Source: Sorex araneus | Taxonomy: Eukaryota; Chordata; Mammalia; Eulipotyphla; Soricidae | Assembly (NCBI RefSeq): GCF_027595985.1 | Contig: NC_073303.1 | Location: 374,525,803-374,589,802 of the forward strand | DNA length: 64,000 nucleotides | Direction: 5' to 3' | In this document: positions 13,274 to 26,778 of the stretch, piece by piece | Layout of the letters: every line of letters begins with the position of its first letter | How positions within the stretch are numbered: position 1 is the first letter of the stretch | The notes under the pieces: generated by a model | What the model saw: only the letters and a program-made list of their open reading frames with translations | The model's database searches: none | What the model was told of the DNA's origin: nothing | Made by a program: the position numbers and the translations under genes

Positions 13274-16200
13274 CACCCCCCCCCACACACACACACACAC
13301 ACCTCTCAGCAATGAAAACGTCCAGTTGAGAGGACGGGCAATCCCTGACTCACGCCAGAATTGGCTGTGCCTGGTGCCTCTGGCCCGGGGTCCCCAGGAC
13401 AGCCCCCAGTCAGACCCAGAGGCCGGGCCGGGCCCTGTGTCTGCAAGGGGGGCAGGGAGCAGGCGCTGGGGCTACTTCCCGCACGGCAGGGCTCCGGAGG
13501 GTCAGAGCGTCCCCAGAGGGACCTCACCAGCCATAGGGTCTGTTCACTGGGCCCCTGTTCCTTACACCTGAGCTGTGGTTATTTTTAAAACAAGCCTCCA
13601 GCAAAGGGGAGTGTCTGAGACACATCATTTGGGAAAGCTACACAGAACTGTCCTGTGTAGAAAGGAACCAAGTGACCAAGTGACGGGGAGCACGTAAGAG
13701 CACCTTCTCTCCCAGGACTCCTGGCGGCAAAGCCGGTCTGAAACGTTACGAGATCGCCCAAATTTGACAGCCAACTATTCGTTCTCATTCACAATCCTTC
13801 TCCCTCTTTTCCTGTACCCCTCCGACTACCTTTCACCCCCGTGCCCACACCCCCGTCTTCTCCAATCATCTACAGCTACCCAGAGTCGGGAAGTGCCGAC
13901 GCAGACAGCTGCATGAGCACTACGCTACTCGCAAGCAAGATGCCTGGCGGTGCCCAATTGTATTTCGAGATACGGGAGCACATCACGGGAGGGGCACTGT
14001 CCTTATCCGAGAACTCCGGACTTCTCTGCAAAGTCCTGCAACTATGAACCTGGAAGTAAAATGCAGACGACGGAAACGGACGGCCCAGGCACGACAGCAG
14101 CGTGCGTAAGGGAACCGGCAGAGAAGGCCCTGGTTATGGTGTGCCCGCAGCCGCGGCAGGAGTAAGGGCAGATGTCCTGCAGGCGCTGCCCTGGCCCGTC
14201 CAGGTGAGACGGCCAATGTGACAAGCAGGAGAAGCGAGGTGAGGCCGGCGGGAGGCGGGGCCAGGGCCTGGCAAACCCGGGGAAGCCCTCACTGCACGGG
14301 AAGCTCCGGGGGTGAGGTGGGAGCTGCCGGGAGGGTCCTCAAAGGAGCAGAGACCAAGTCCTTGCCCACTCAGGACAGCCTGGCCGCGGGCCCCGAACAG
14401 CCCAGCACGCTGAGGGTGCTGCTCCCTGTCCCTGCAGATCCCGGCCACGCCTCCGGTCCCAACATTCCTGCTCACTCATCTGGGGCCGGGCCCCGGTCAC
14501 CCCGCTCCGGCACGCGTGTCCACGGCACCTCAGGCTTCCATCCCCGGGCTCACTCTTGAGGCCACTAGCTCGGGCCTCTCGCCTCTGCAGCCCACGAGGA
14601 GGCGGCAAGAAGCTCCACCCTACTGGGGCTGGGAGGACCCCGCTGGTCATAAAGGATTCAAGGATGAGGGCCCGGGACAAGGCAGGGTGACCCACGGCAG
14701 GGCAGCGGGGCCACCAGCAACTGCTGCTGCTTTCAAGGGCGAGAAGGGCGCTGGGGGATGACTAGAACCCGGCAGCCCCGAGACGGGAGGTTCTGCATCC
14801 TGACACGGGAAGGAAAGGGCTGGCGTTTATTTCCTCACACAGGGCAACGACTCCCAGAAAGTCAGTCTGAAAGACACGACCAAGCCGTAAGAAACACACA
14901 CAGAACCCTCAGTCACTTAAAACCCAATTTTAAATATTACCTCCGGAACCACATCTTCGAAGGCAGAGTAGAAGTACGTGTAGATGATTAATTCTGAAGC
15001 AACATCGATGTACTTCTCCTGTGAGGACACAAGCAGAAAGAGGTGACTTCTAAGGGCCACTGCAGGGGCGGCGAGAGGCTGAAAGGAGGCCTGACGCCCA
15101 GGGGCCAAGGGCTGAATCAGGCACTCTGTGGTCTCCTGAGCACTGTGGGAAGAGTCCCTGACAACCCCTTGATGTGGCCCCTAAGGCACATACAAAGCTC
15201 ATAATACAGTTGCAACTCAACTTCCTCCTAAGTGTTCAGAGAAAACATCACTAAGTAGTATACTCAAAGTGCGCTACTATGGACTCTTCTGTGGAGAAAT
15301 AAACCGTTTCTAAGGCAAGTGATCATTCACCGTAGGGGCCACTGTAAGGTAGTACAGCAGGTGGGACTGCGCCTTGCACAAGGCCAAGCCAGGCTCGGTC
15401 CTGGCACCCCATGTGGTCACTGGATCCCTGCCCCTTGCCAGGAGTGACCCCTGAGCAATGAGTGTGGCCACTCCCCCAGGTTCCCCTCCCCCCCCAAAAA
15501 ATTATAAACGAGTACTATCATGCTCCTCAAACTACACAGCCTGATATGAAACAAGCTCAATTCATGTTATTGACGGATTCTGGGGGGGGGGGTGCTCGGA
15601 GGGGCTCGGGGATGGCTCCTGCAGTGCCCAGGGGGCCGTGTGCGGCTGGTGCCGGGTGCGAGCCCCTCCCACGTCAGAGCACGCACTCAGCCCACCTGGG
15701 CCAGCAGCTCTCCCCTGGCCCAACTCCGAGGTGACCGCATGCCTTTGGGAAGAGGTGTGCGTACCTACGCCTACAGTCTCCACCCGCGAAACTGCGGAGC
15801 ACAGCACTCTGACCTCTCTAGGCTCTGCACTGAGACTGCACGGAGCACAGCACTCTGACCTTCCTAGGCTCTGCACTCAGACTCACGGGGCACAGCACTC
15901 TGACCTCTCTAGGCTCTGCACTCAGACTCACGGGGCACAGCACTCTGACCTCTCTAGGCTCTGCACTCAGACTCACGGGGCACAGCACTCTGACCTCTCT
16001 AGGCTCTGCACTCAGACTCACGGGGCACAGCACTCTGACCTTCCCAGGCTCTGCACTCAGACTCACGGGGCACAGCACTCTGACCTTTCCAGGCTCTGCA
16101 CTCAGACACACGGGGCACAGCACTCTGACCTCTCTAGGCTCTGCACTCAGACTCACGGGGCACAGCACTCTGACCTTTCCAGGCTCTGCACTCAGACACA

Positions 16201-19200
16201 CGGGGCACAGCACTCTGACCTCTCTAGGCTCTGCACTGAGACTCACGGGGCACAGCACTCTGACCTCTCTAGGCTCTGCACTCAGACTCACGGGGCACAG
16301 CACTCTGACCTCTCTAGGCTCTGCACTCAGACTCACGGGGCACAGCACTCTGACCTCTCTAGGCTCTGCACTGAGACTCACGGGGCACAGCACTCTGACC
16401 TCTCTAGGCTCTGCACTCAGACTCACGGGGCACAGCACTCTGACCTTCCTAGGCTCTGCACTGAGACTCACGGGGCACAGCACTCTGACCTCTCTAGGCT
16501 CTGCACTCAGACTCACGGGGCACAGCACTCTGACCTTCCTAGGCTCTGCACTGAGACTCACGGGGCACAGCACTCTGACCTCTCTAGGCTCTGCACTCAG
16601 ACTCACGGGGCACAGCACTCTGACCTCTCTAGGCTCTGCACTCAGACTCACGGGGCACAGCACTCTGACCTCTCTAGGCTCTGCACTCAGACTCACGGGG
16701 CACAGCACTCTGACCTCTCTAGGCTCTGCACTCAGACTCACGGGGCACAGCACTCTGACCTTCCTAGGCTCTGCACTCAGACTCACGGGGCACAGCACTC
16801 TGACCTCTCTAGGCTCTGCACTGAGACTCACGGGGCACAGCACTCTGACCTCTCTAGGCTCTGCACTCAGACTCACGGGGCACAGCACTCTGACCTCTCT
16901 AGGCTCTGCACTCAGACTCACGGGGCACAGCACTCTGACCTCTCTAGGCTCTGCACTCAGACTCACGGGGCACAGCACTCTGACCTCTCTAGGCTCTGCA
17001 CTCACACTGCACGGAGCACAGCACTCTGACCTCTCTAGGCTCTGCACTCACACTGCACGGAGCACAGCACTCTGACCTCTCTAGGCTCTGCACTCAGACT
17101 CACGGGGCACAGCACTCTGACCTCTCTAGGCTCTGCACTCAGACTCACGGGGCACAGCACTCTGACCTCTCTAGGCTCTGCACTCAGACTCACGGGGCAC
17201 AGCACTCTGACCTCTCTAGGCTCTGCACTCAGACTCACGGGGCACAGCACTCTGACCTTCCTAGGCTCTGCACTCAGACTCACGGGGCACAGCACTCTGA
17301 CCTTCCCAGGCTCTGCACTGAGACTCACGGGGCACAGCACTCTGACCTTCCTAGGCTCTGCACTCAGACTCACGGGGCACAGCACTCTGACCTCTCTAGG
17401 CTCTGCACTCAGACTCACGGAGCACAGCACTCTGACCTCTCTAGGCTCTGCACTCAGACTCACGGGGCACAGCACTCTGACCTCTCTAGGCTCTGCACTC
17501 AGACTCACGGGGCACAGCACTCTGACCTCTCTAGGCTCTGCACTCAGACTCACGGGGCACAGCACTCTGACCTCTCTAGGCTCTGCACTCAGACTCACGG
17601 GGCACAGCACTCTGACCTCTCTAGGCTCTGCACTCAGACTCACGGGGCACAGCACTCTGACCTCTCTAGGCTCTGCACTCAGACTGCACGGGGCACAGCA
17701 CTGACCTCTCTAGGCTCTGCACTCAGACTCACGGGGCACAGCACTCTGACCTTCCTAGGCTCTGCACTCAGACTCACGGGGCACAGCACTCTGACCTCTC
17801 TAGGCTCTGCACTCAGACTCACGGGGCACAGCACTCTGACCTCTCTAGGCTCTGCACTCAGACTCACGGGGCACAGCACTCTGACCTCTCTAGGCTCTGC
17901 ACTCAGACTCACGGGGCACAGCACTCTGACCTTCCTAGGCTCTGCACTCAGACTCACGGGGCACAGCACTCTGACCTCTCTAGGCTCTGCACTCAGACTC
18001 ACGGGGCACAGCACTGACCTCTCTAGGCTCTGCACTGAGACTCACGGGGCACAGCACTCTGACCTCTCTAGGCTCTGCACTCAGACTCACGGGGCACAGC
18101 ACTCTGACCTCTCTAGGCTCTGCACTCAGACTCACGGGGCACAGCACTCTGACCTTCCTAGGCTCTGCACTCAGACTCACGGGGCACAGCACTCTGACCT
18201 CTCTAGGCTCTGCACTCAGACTCACGGAGCACAGCACTCTGACCTCTCTAGGCTCTGCACTCAGACTCACGGGGCACAGCACTCTGACCTCTCTAGGCTC
18301 TGCACTCAGACTCACGGGGCACAGCACTCTGACCTCTCTAGGCTCTGCACTCAGACTCACGGGGCACAGCACTCTGACCTCTCTAGGCTCTGCACTCAGA
18401 CTGCACGGGGCACAGCACTGACCTCTCTAGGCTCTGCACTCAGACTCACGGGGCACAGCACTCTGACCTTCCTAGGCTCTGCACTCAGACTCACGGGGCA
18501 CAGCACTCTGACCTCTCTAGGCTCTGCACTCAGACTCACGGGGCACAGCACTCTGACCTCTCTAGGCTCTGCACTCAGACTGCACGGGGCACAGCACTGA
18601 CCTCTCTAGGCTCTGCACTCAGACTCACGGGGCACAGCACTCTGACCTTCCTAGGCTCTGCACTCAGACTCACGGGGCACAGCACTCTGACCTTTCCAGG
18701 CTCTGCATTCAGACTGCACTGTGCAGTCTCAAAGACACAAAATGCTTAAAAGAAAAAAAACGTGAAACCCGGGCAGGTCGACCCAGAGGCCTCCTCGGCA
18801 AGGCACGTGCTCCTGTGACCGCAGCCCCAGGAAGGGGAGCCTCCGAGGGTCGGCCTGGACGCGTCCCCTAAAGGACATCTTGTGGGAACGAAACCAGCCA
18901 GCCCCGAGCCTTTGGGGGCAGACTAGACGCCGACACACGTGCTGGGGGTCCAAGCAGGAAAGCCGCGGGTACCTTCAGAGTTGACTCTCCTCCGATGTAG
19001 ACGAAAAACACCCGGTGTCTGCGCTGCACGTGCTCGAACATCTGCTGGCTGGGGAGGGGCCGGATCAGTGCCCTGGGGGGGAAGCACCAACGGAGGGCGT
19101 GTCAGAGGCCGGGGGCACACTCGGGGCTGCGGTTCCTACCACAGCCCACCAGGCCCAAGGGTAGCTGCGTTGCTGTGGGTCACTCAGCCCACATCAAACC

Positions 19201-22200
19201 AACAAAACTGTGGCTTATGACCCTCCCAAACCCGCATCGACAAATAATACCCGCAATTCATCAGCACTTAGAAACAGACTCCAGCCATAAGCCCCCGGGG
19301 AGTTAACACCTTCACCAATATTTTGCTAGGTAAAAACAGAACTGTAAACCTTTTAGAGCGCTCGGGTAAGAGCAACACAATACACAGGGGAATCGCACTT
19401 CTCTCCCTTTCAAATGATCATTCATACAAATACCCAGGGAAACCGCATCCCAGGAGTTCCTGAGACTATATTAAGACCATTTAGGTTTTACTCTGTCTTT
19501 TAAATTCTATAGTGCTTTAACATGCCCTATTGAGGTTAAAATATAAATGCGGCTTATAATTAAGATGTTCTTTTCTTTAAAAAAAATAATAATAATATGG
19601 AAATGGTAGCTATAATAGTACCTAAGAACCTCATAAAAAGAAAACAGAACTCTAGAGTTTTATTATACAATGCATTCTGAGTCAGACTGACGAATCAAAG
19701 GTTATTACAAAACATATTACTTCCAGAATATAATTAGACCAAGAAGCAGTTTTCCTATAAGTATGGTCTACGGCATGTTTTACTTCACCAAAATTGCAAA
19801 AAGAACAAAACCCATTTTCCAGGGGGAGCATTTCAAACTGCACAGTTCCCGGGGCGCGCTGCGTCACGTCTATTTTCACACTTGAGTCATTAGCTGGTAA
19901 GTGATGCAACTCCAGAACAGACTCCTGAAATTTCATGTGCAACAGAACCAGCCCGAGTTACATCAGGAAGCCCTTCCCAGGGTGACACGAAACTCGGCCC
20001 AGACAAAGACTGCATCAGCCAGGGGAGGCAAAGGGCATCCACGAGCAAGGCCCTCCTACAGTACAGCGGGGAGGGTGTTTGCCTTGCATGCCGCTGACCC
20101 GAGTTCGATCCCTGCCATCCCATATGGTGCCCCGAACACTGCCAGGAGTAATTCCTGAGTGCAGAGCCAGGAAAAATAACTGAACATTCCCACTGTGACC
20201 CAAGAAGCCAAAAAAATAAATAACCAAAAGAATGAATGATACATGCAGTCATGCAGTCAGATGTTGTATTGCTAAGTTTCAACTTTAATATACAACAACT
20301 CCTCCTGATTCTGTGCCCTCTTAACATATTTAAACCAGAGAATACGTTACCTTAAAGCCACAATATGAGAGGTGACCCAAGCCCATGCAGATTAACCTAC
20401 GTTCCCGAGTGTTTACTGCAAAGTTCTAAATCATCAATGACATAAAGTAATTGTATGAGCTCAATCTTCTTTCTACCACAGCAAGATGTAGACTTTAAAG
20501 AAAATTTAAAAAATTCACTCCTCAAACCAAGAAGAGAAACAGAAGGATGTTTTCCTCCAGTGGACAACTCCGGAGGGGCTGGAGCGATAGCACAGAGGGC
20601 AGGACGTTTGCCTTGCCACGCAGCCAACCCGGGTTCAAGTCCCAGCATCCCCCTGTACATCGCCGGGTGTGACCCAAAAGCAAAAAAGAAAAATAGAAAA
20701 TACAACTCCGGGGATCTCCAACACACACAGACCTCTCGGTTCTGGTGAAGCCACATCCCAAGCGAAAACTGAACAGAACAGAAACTTCACAGCTGGTGGG
20801 AGGAAACGGGATAGAAAGGGAAACGTTTATTAGCTCCACCTAAAGAGCAGCTTCCGGTATCAGATGGTAACGTTTAAATTTTTTTCAGAACGAAATGATG
20901 AGGTTTCTTTTCGAAGTCTCACAGTAGTAAGAAAAGTAAATCGGTTCTAGGGAGGCAGCTCTGTGGGATGAGTGAGACCCGGGTTCAAGCCCTAACTGGC
21001 ACTTGGGGGAAAAAAAAGAAATCTGATGTGAAGTAGGCAATTCAAAAGCAAATTATAATCAGGTAAAAATGTAAGATTCAGAAAGAGGTTATAGTTAAAT
21101 GTACTAAACCCCATTAGGAAGAAAGGTTTTCAATCTCTGACAGGAACTGAAATGTGAGGGTAACAGACCAGCAGAGATCAGGGTTCCTTCTTTCTCTCAA
21201 GGACAGCTTTGCTCGGGCTCACCTTCTCCTCTCTCCTCTCAGAAACAAACCCAAATCCGTAAAGCTGAATCCAATTACAGTCTCGTGTTCATCTTTAGCG
21301 ATCACCTCACATGTCGAGACTTTTCCCAGAGACAACTTACCCAGACACCCTGTGGGCAAACTCGACAATGTCATCCTTGGTCCTCGGTCCCCGGTAACTA
21401 TACGCCAAGTCCCCCTTCAGTCTTACGTGAAAAAAGAAAAAGATTAAAAAAAACAATTACTGAAACTGTTTCTCCTATTCAGCGTAAGCATACTCTATGG
21501 CCCATGAGATGACGTGTATCGGGGACCGGACAACAGGCTGGCTGGAGGACGCTTGCCCTGCACACAGCCAACCTGAGGTCACACCCCAGCACCACGTACG
21601 GTTCCCCGAGCCCACCAGGAGTGATTCCTGAGCACAGGGGCAGGAGTGAGCCCTGAGCACTGCCAGGTGTGCCCCCCCCCTGAGAAAAGATAACAGTGTA
21701 TTCAACAATAAATGCAGGTTAAGTTTTAGAAGTAGCAGCAGAACCACATGAAATACACTGGGTGACTAGCTAGGTCAAAAGGTAAAGAAAACTGCTGGAT
21801 TTTTGTTAAGGTGATGCAAAACCGTTTTACTCTGTGAATAGCTGCACTGTGTCCACGCCTCCTGGAACACGAATCCCATGCAGACTCATGACCGAGAGCT
21901 CACGCCTGCTCTCACTGTCAGCATGAACAGGTGGGCAGGGAGCTGAAAGGTATTTCTGGAGGCGGCGGCTCGACTGTCAGAGTGAGCTAGCAGACCCCCG
22001 AGATTAGAGACAAACAACACCCAGAGGCGTCGCTAGCTTTCCAAATCTGGGGATTTGCCAAAGGTTTAGGCATCCAGCTACATAGATGCTTAAAAAGCCA
22101 TGAAAATAAGAAAGTGGACAGCGGAGTGTCCACTGAGCTTCCAGCGTGCAGCAGGACATCTCTCACACACTCGGAATCTTCCTAAGAGCCCAAGGGGAGC

Positions 22201-25200
22201 CCAAGGGCCCGGGAGAGGCTGAGCACTGGAGGCCGAGCAGTGCCCTTAATGCACAGGTGCACAGAGGGCGGGCAAGGCCCGGGTCTGAAGCCTGCCCTGG
22301 AGGCATGTGTGATGGACCCTGAGACCACCTTAGGAGGACCCCAGCAATTCAGAAGGAACACAAGGGGTTGTTCGCTAAATACCACACAGGCTCACCAGGC
22401 ACCTCAGGAATTTGGGTTTGGTGTCTGGGCCACCCTGGAGTGCTCCTGGTGGGCTCCGGGGAGCAGAACGGGTGACAGGGACAGGGACCCAACCTGGGTT
22501 GGCCGCACGCAAGGCAGCACTTGACCCGCGCTGCATGATCTCACCGGCCCCTGACCAAACACTTTCATGATCTGTCTCTTTATTTTGCATTTTGGTTCCT
22601 GCCTGCCCGGTGGTGCTCAGGGCGCACGCCTGGCTCTGGACGCAGAGTACTGACAATTTTCAGTGTGGAAAAGCCAAGGGAGGGGGGGGGACTGCTACTC
22701 CAATTCTGTGCCATGTGGCCGAGCACATGTGTCGCCCGCATCTTCCCCTTTGAGATGTGTACTTTCATGCTTTCATGTTTGTGTCACAAGGGATACCGGA
22801 CAATGCCTCCCCTGAACACATTTAATTTAAAACAAAACGGGGAGATGTAGGGAGCCATTTTACAAGCCCGGCTCTTATCCTCTAGTCAAGTGGAGGCTTA
22901 CTTGGGATTCCTGTAACAAGGTCACCACTGCTGACCTTACTGATCTTATCAGTTCGCCATTCCTCTCTCACTAGCCAATGCCCATGCCTGATCTGCCCAA
23001 GGCCCATGCCTGATCTGCATTTTACTACTGTTCCTATGGGGGTCCAAGCATGCATACCGCCCCGCCCACCAAGAGGTATAAGTATTGTAACTGCTGTGAA
23101 TAAACTCTTTCTCTCCTCCTCCTTCTGGCTCTGCGGCTCTCCATTCGGTTGCGTCCCCTCCTTAGCCCCAGGAAAGGTCCTCCCTGCGGGACAGGATGAT
23201 GCCCGCAGGGGAGACCCCACACACACAAACACCGTCCACAAAGAAACCTCCAGAGGCACGGCTCCCCAGCATACCCGGCCCTACACAGAACTGAACTCAG
23301 ATCCCCGGTCGCAAGGAGGTGGCTAGCAGCAGAGACAGTGGCAGGCGAGGAGAGCGAACGAACCAACATATATGTAAGCACAAACATTCAACTTACAGCT
23401 TAATTGTCGGGTAACCCCGCACTCCGAACTCCGAAGCAACACCTTGATGAGAGAAAAATAATTCAGGTTTTAGAAAGAGACCAGGAAATAAATAACATGA
23501 TATCATATCTGCATTATATGTACACACACAGACAGACACACACACACACATACTTAGACAAATCCTTATAACTGTTTTTAAACCTAAGAATGAATATTCA
23601 CAAACTAAGAAAAAACATGACATACAAAATCTTCAACCGCTGTTCTACTTAGAACACTAAGAGGAAACAAATACCGAAGAGTAAAATGATATTTTTCTGC
23701 ATTTCAATTCATTTCCAGGTCAATAAAGAACTGCACTGCATTTTAACTTAAAATACTTGTAATCAGCATTTATAAAATAAACTTAACATCAGTAAGCAAC
23801 TGTTCACTTGTCTTAGATCCTATGCTTTTTTTGGCAACCCAAATCCTGTCTCGAGGATTACTTTAAATTCTCTTGTGAGTTAAAATGAGCCACAGCAGAT
23901 ACAATGGTATCCTTTTTGAAGACTAATAACCAAAAGCAATAGGAAGATTAAGATGTTAGTGGCAAAGAAATCACTCTAGTAGGTACTGAACTATTTTAGA
24001 TTCAAGGCAACAAATAGAAATAAAATATCCCAACCCCCCCAGGTTACACCAAAAATTAAACAATATGTTTACAACGTAGCATGTTTTGAAACTGAAGAAT
24101 GCTCAGACTGTAATGACACAGGCATGGTCTATACCGTATTCAGGGCACAGTCATGGTCTGTACTGCCAACATCCTCCTATTGTAGTTGAGCATCAGCAAG
24201 ATTCTACCACAGGAGGGTTTGCTGGTCACTAATGTTTGGTTTCTTGTGATGTGCTACCAACTTACAAACCTAAGACCAAGCGGATTTGTGGGGAAATCAT
24301 TTGACTATCTCGCTCTAGAGCTCCCGGGGCACACGGGGGAGCCAAAAGGGCCAGGCCAGTGCCAGCACCGATCCAGGGCTGGGGGCACCCGCACACACCT
24401 GCTGCAGTTTCAGGGCCACCTGCAGCCAAGAAGGGGAGCCGGGGCCTTGCCGTGCCAGACAGCACCCCGTCCCGCCTCTTGGTAACATGTGTCCAGGCAG
24501 TGTCCAGAACCACAGAGGGGGGCGTTCACCTAGTTCCTCCGACGGGGAACAGGGCAAAATTTCTGTTCAACACCACGTAGACAAGCTACTGGCAGTGACC
24601 CTTTCCGACTCCCCCACGTGTGGTTATTTCTTTTAGCGGCAACACAGCAGCAGAAGTAACGAGAACTCGGGCCTTCTGTCTCTGACAGCCGTGGACTTAG
24701 GCCAATGGCAGGACTTATTTGTACCCATCTCTCTCAAGTGTGTAATAGCCAAGGCCCCAAAAAGCACGTGCCCTTATCTTAAAAATAACTGATGGCTTAC
24801 AGAGTAAGTTCACCGTGGTCTGGGATGTCAGGAAGAATTCACCGTTTTACAACAGAAGGCCCGGTAGAAACCGAGGTCGGAAGCCGGGGGTTCAGCTTAG
24901 CCTTGGCTCGTGAACCTCGCGTGCCCACCCAGTAGCACATGCAGACAGAACAGCAGGGACCGAACGGGGCACGCCCATGTGACTGACACTGCAGCACGCA
25001 GTCAAACTCCAAGCAGGTCAATGAAACACGGCACCCAGAAATTCCGAGGGGAGTCCACTGCCGCCAGTGCTGGGGCTCTGGCCTGCCTGAAACCCCCCAG
25101 GCCGCCGCCTCTACTCCCTCACCTCACCTGCCTGACCTCAGCTGTCACTTCCGCCCGGTGAGGAAGGGTTTCGCCACCTCTTGGCCCTCTAGACACTGGC

Positions 25201-26704
25201 CCGTCACCCAGAGATCTGCCCACACTCTGATGCTCAGATACCGTGAGAACAACTGTGCCAGGCAGAGTATCTTGAAGCTGCCTGCGCCTCAAAATAATCC
25301 TGCAGTGAGAGGGAAGGTCCTTGGACCGTTCTGTAGATAAAGCAGGCAAACTTGCAAAGATCTGGGCACTTGGGAGGCAGTACTGACGAGAAGGGGGCAG
25401 GGCCAAGGCTTATACCCGAGCCTGAGCTTCAACTTCAAGCATGTGTCCTTATTTTCTAAGGTAGATCTTTGCTTCTGGGGGGGCGGAGGGGGTAGGACCA
25501 CGGCTGCTGCTCCGGGGTCATTGCTGGCAGTGTTCAGGGACCACCAAGCCGGGGTCGGCTGCCTGCCAGACCCTCTCCCTGGCCCCTCTTTTCTTCTTAG
25601 AGAGGAACCGAGCACAGAGGACTCAGACTCCCGCGGGATCCGAGCAGTCCTTTCCTGACCGCAGTCGCTTCCCGGAGCCGCACCCCGGCTCACTGGCTTT
25701 CCCGTGAGAGCAGCAGGCGAAGGCAGCGGGAGGCCTGGCTGTGCTCAGTGGAGCCCGAGGACTCGGGGCCGACTCCCGAGCGCACGGTGTGAAATCCCCC
25801 AACACCACCGCCCTGCGGCCCGCCTTCCGTTTCTTCACCCACACAGCAAACTGGGGCAGTGCTGAGACGTTAGGTCACAACCCGTCACTGCCACTCAACT
25901 CTGCCCTGGGCCCTGAGGGCTGCCGGGGACGGCAGGGAGAGCGGGGGCGGCTCTGAGCGCTGGGGGCTGCGGCCAGGCCCGGGGCCGTGGTTGGAGGCGT
26001 TTCCCGGGCACGGCCCAAGCTCACCAGGACTCCGTGCCCTGTGCGCGGCCTCTCACTCTGCGAGTGCTGCCCGGGTTGCTCGTACATCTGCTCTCTCCCC
26101 AAGCCCCACCCGCTCCCACCCCTCCCACCCCGCACGGCCTCTCAGAAGCTGCAAGCTAATCCGTTCCTCATCCCCAAAGCAGCAGTGCCAGGGGAACGGG
26201 GGATGGGGAGAGGGAGTTCTGGAGCGTCTGCCCGCAAGCTGCTGGGGTGAGAGTGGGCTTTGGGGGGGAGGGCGGAGCCCGTGTTCCATGTAAGGTGCAC
26301 GCGCTTTCATGGCTCAGCAACAGGCCGGCACTGCCCAGATCACTTCAATTTTACCTAAATGAAACAAGTAGGTTACTTCTTCCTGCCACCGTGATGGTGC
26401 TTCAGCAGAGGAAGGACTTACTGGAGTGGGACGTGGCATCCATCTTGCCAACCTTCACCGGAGACCCAACATTCTTCATCTCAAGTCCAACTTCGTTCCA
26501 TATTGGTTCCAATTTTTTACAATGGCCACACCACGGTGCATAAAACTTATAAAATGGAAAAAAAATCAAATAAACCACTAAAATGTTTTTGCTATTACAG
26601 ACATGCACCATAATTTCTAAAGAACCTTTTAAAATGAGCAAATAACCTGTTTCAGGAAAAAAAACTAAGCTAAAATAAAAAACAAAATGTTAGTGGTCAC
26701 CCAG

Positions 26705-26778
<74 letters not shown>

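Larger units (their letters stand above)
15019..18972 (-). other. TMX3 intron 7, mostly minisatellite
   Basis: About 3.95 kb, of which about 2.9 kb is the 45-bp tandem array. The remainder holds one old SINE and a G-run (15583-15592). Confidence 0.9.
19073..21340 (-). other. TMX3 intron 6
   Basis: About 2.3 kb, AT-rich, with two young SINEs at 20.05 and 20.57 kb and a possible short SINE scrap near 20.95-21.02 kb. Confidence 0.85.
21422..23396 (-). other. TMX3 intron 5
   Basis: About 2 kb, carrying an old SINE at each of 21.5 and 22.4 kb and a solo LTR at 22.85-23.21 kb. Confidence 0.85.

Noticed and set aside
15638..17029. 463-codon plus-strand frame and 409-codon minus-strand frame, both repetitive
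   Set aside because: Both are produced by a 45-bp stop-free tandem repeat in an intron; the frames run on both strands and show no non-repeat domain.
15785..18718. Regularly spaced repeats reminiscent of a CRISPR array
   Set aside because: The repeats are head-to-tail with no unique spacers, in a mammalian intron; it is a minisatellite.
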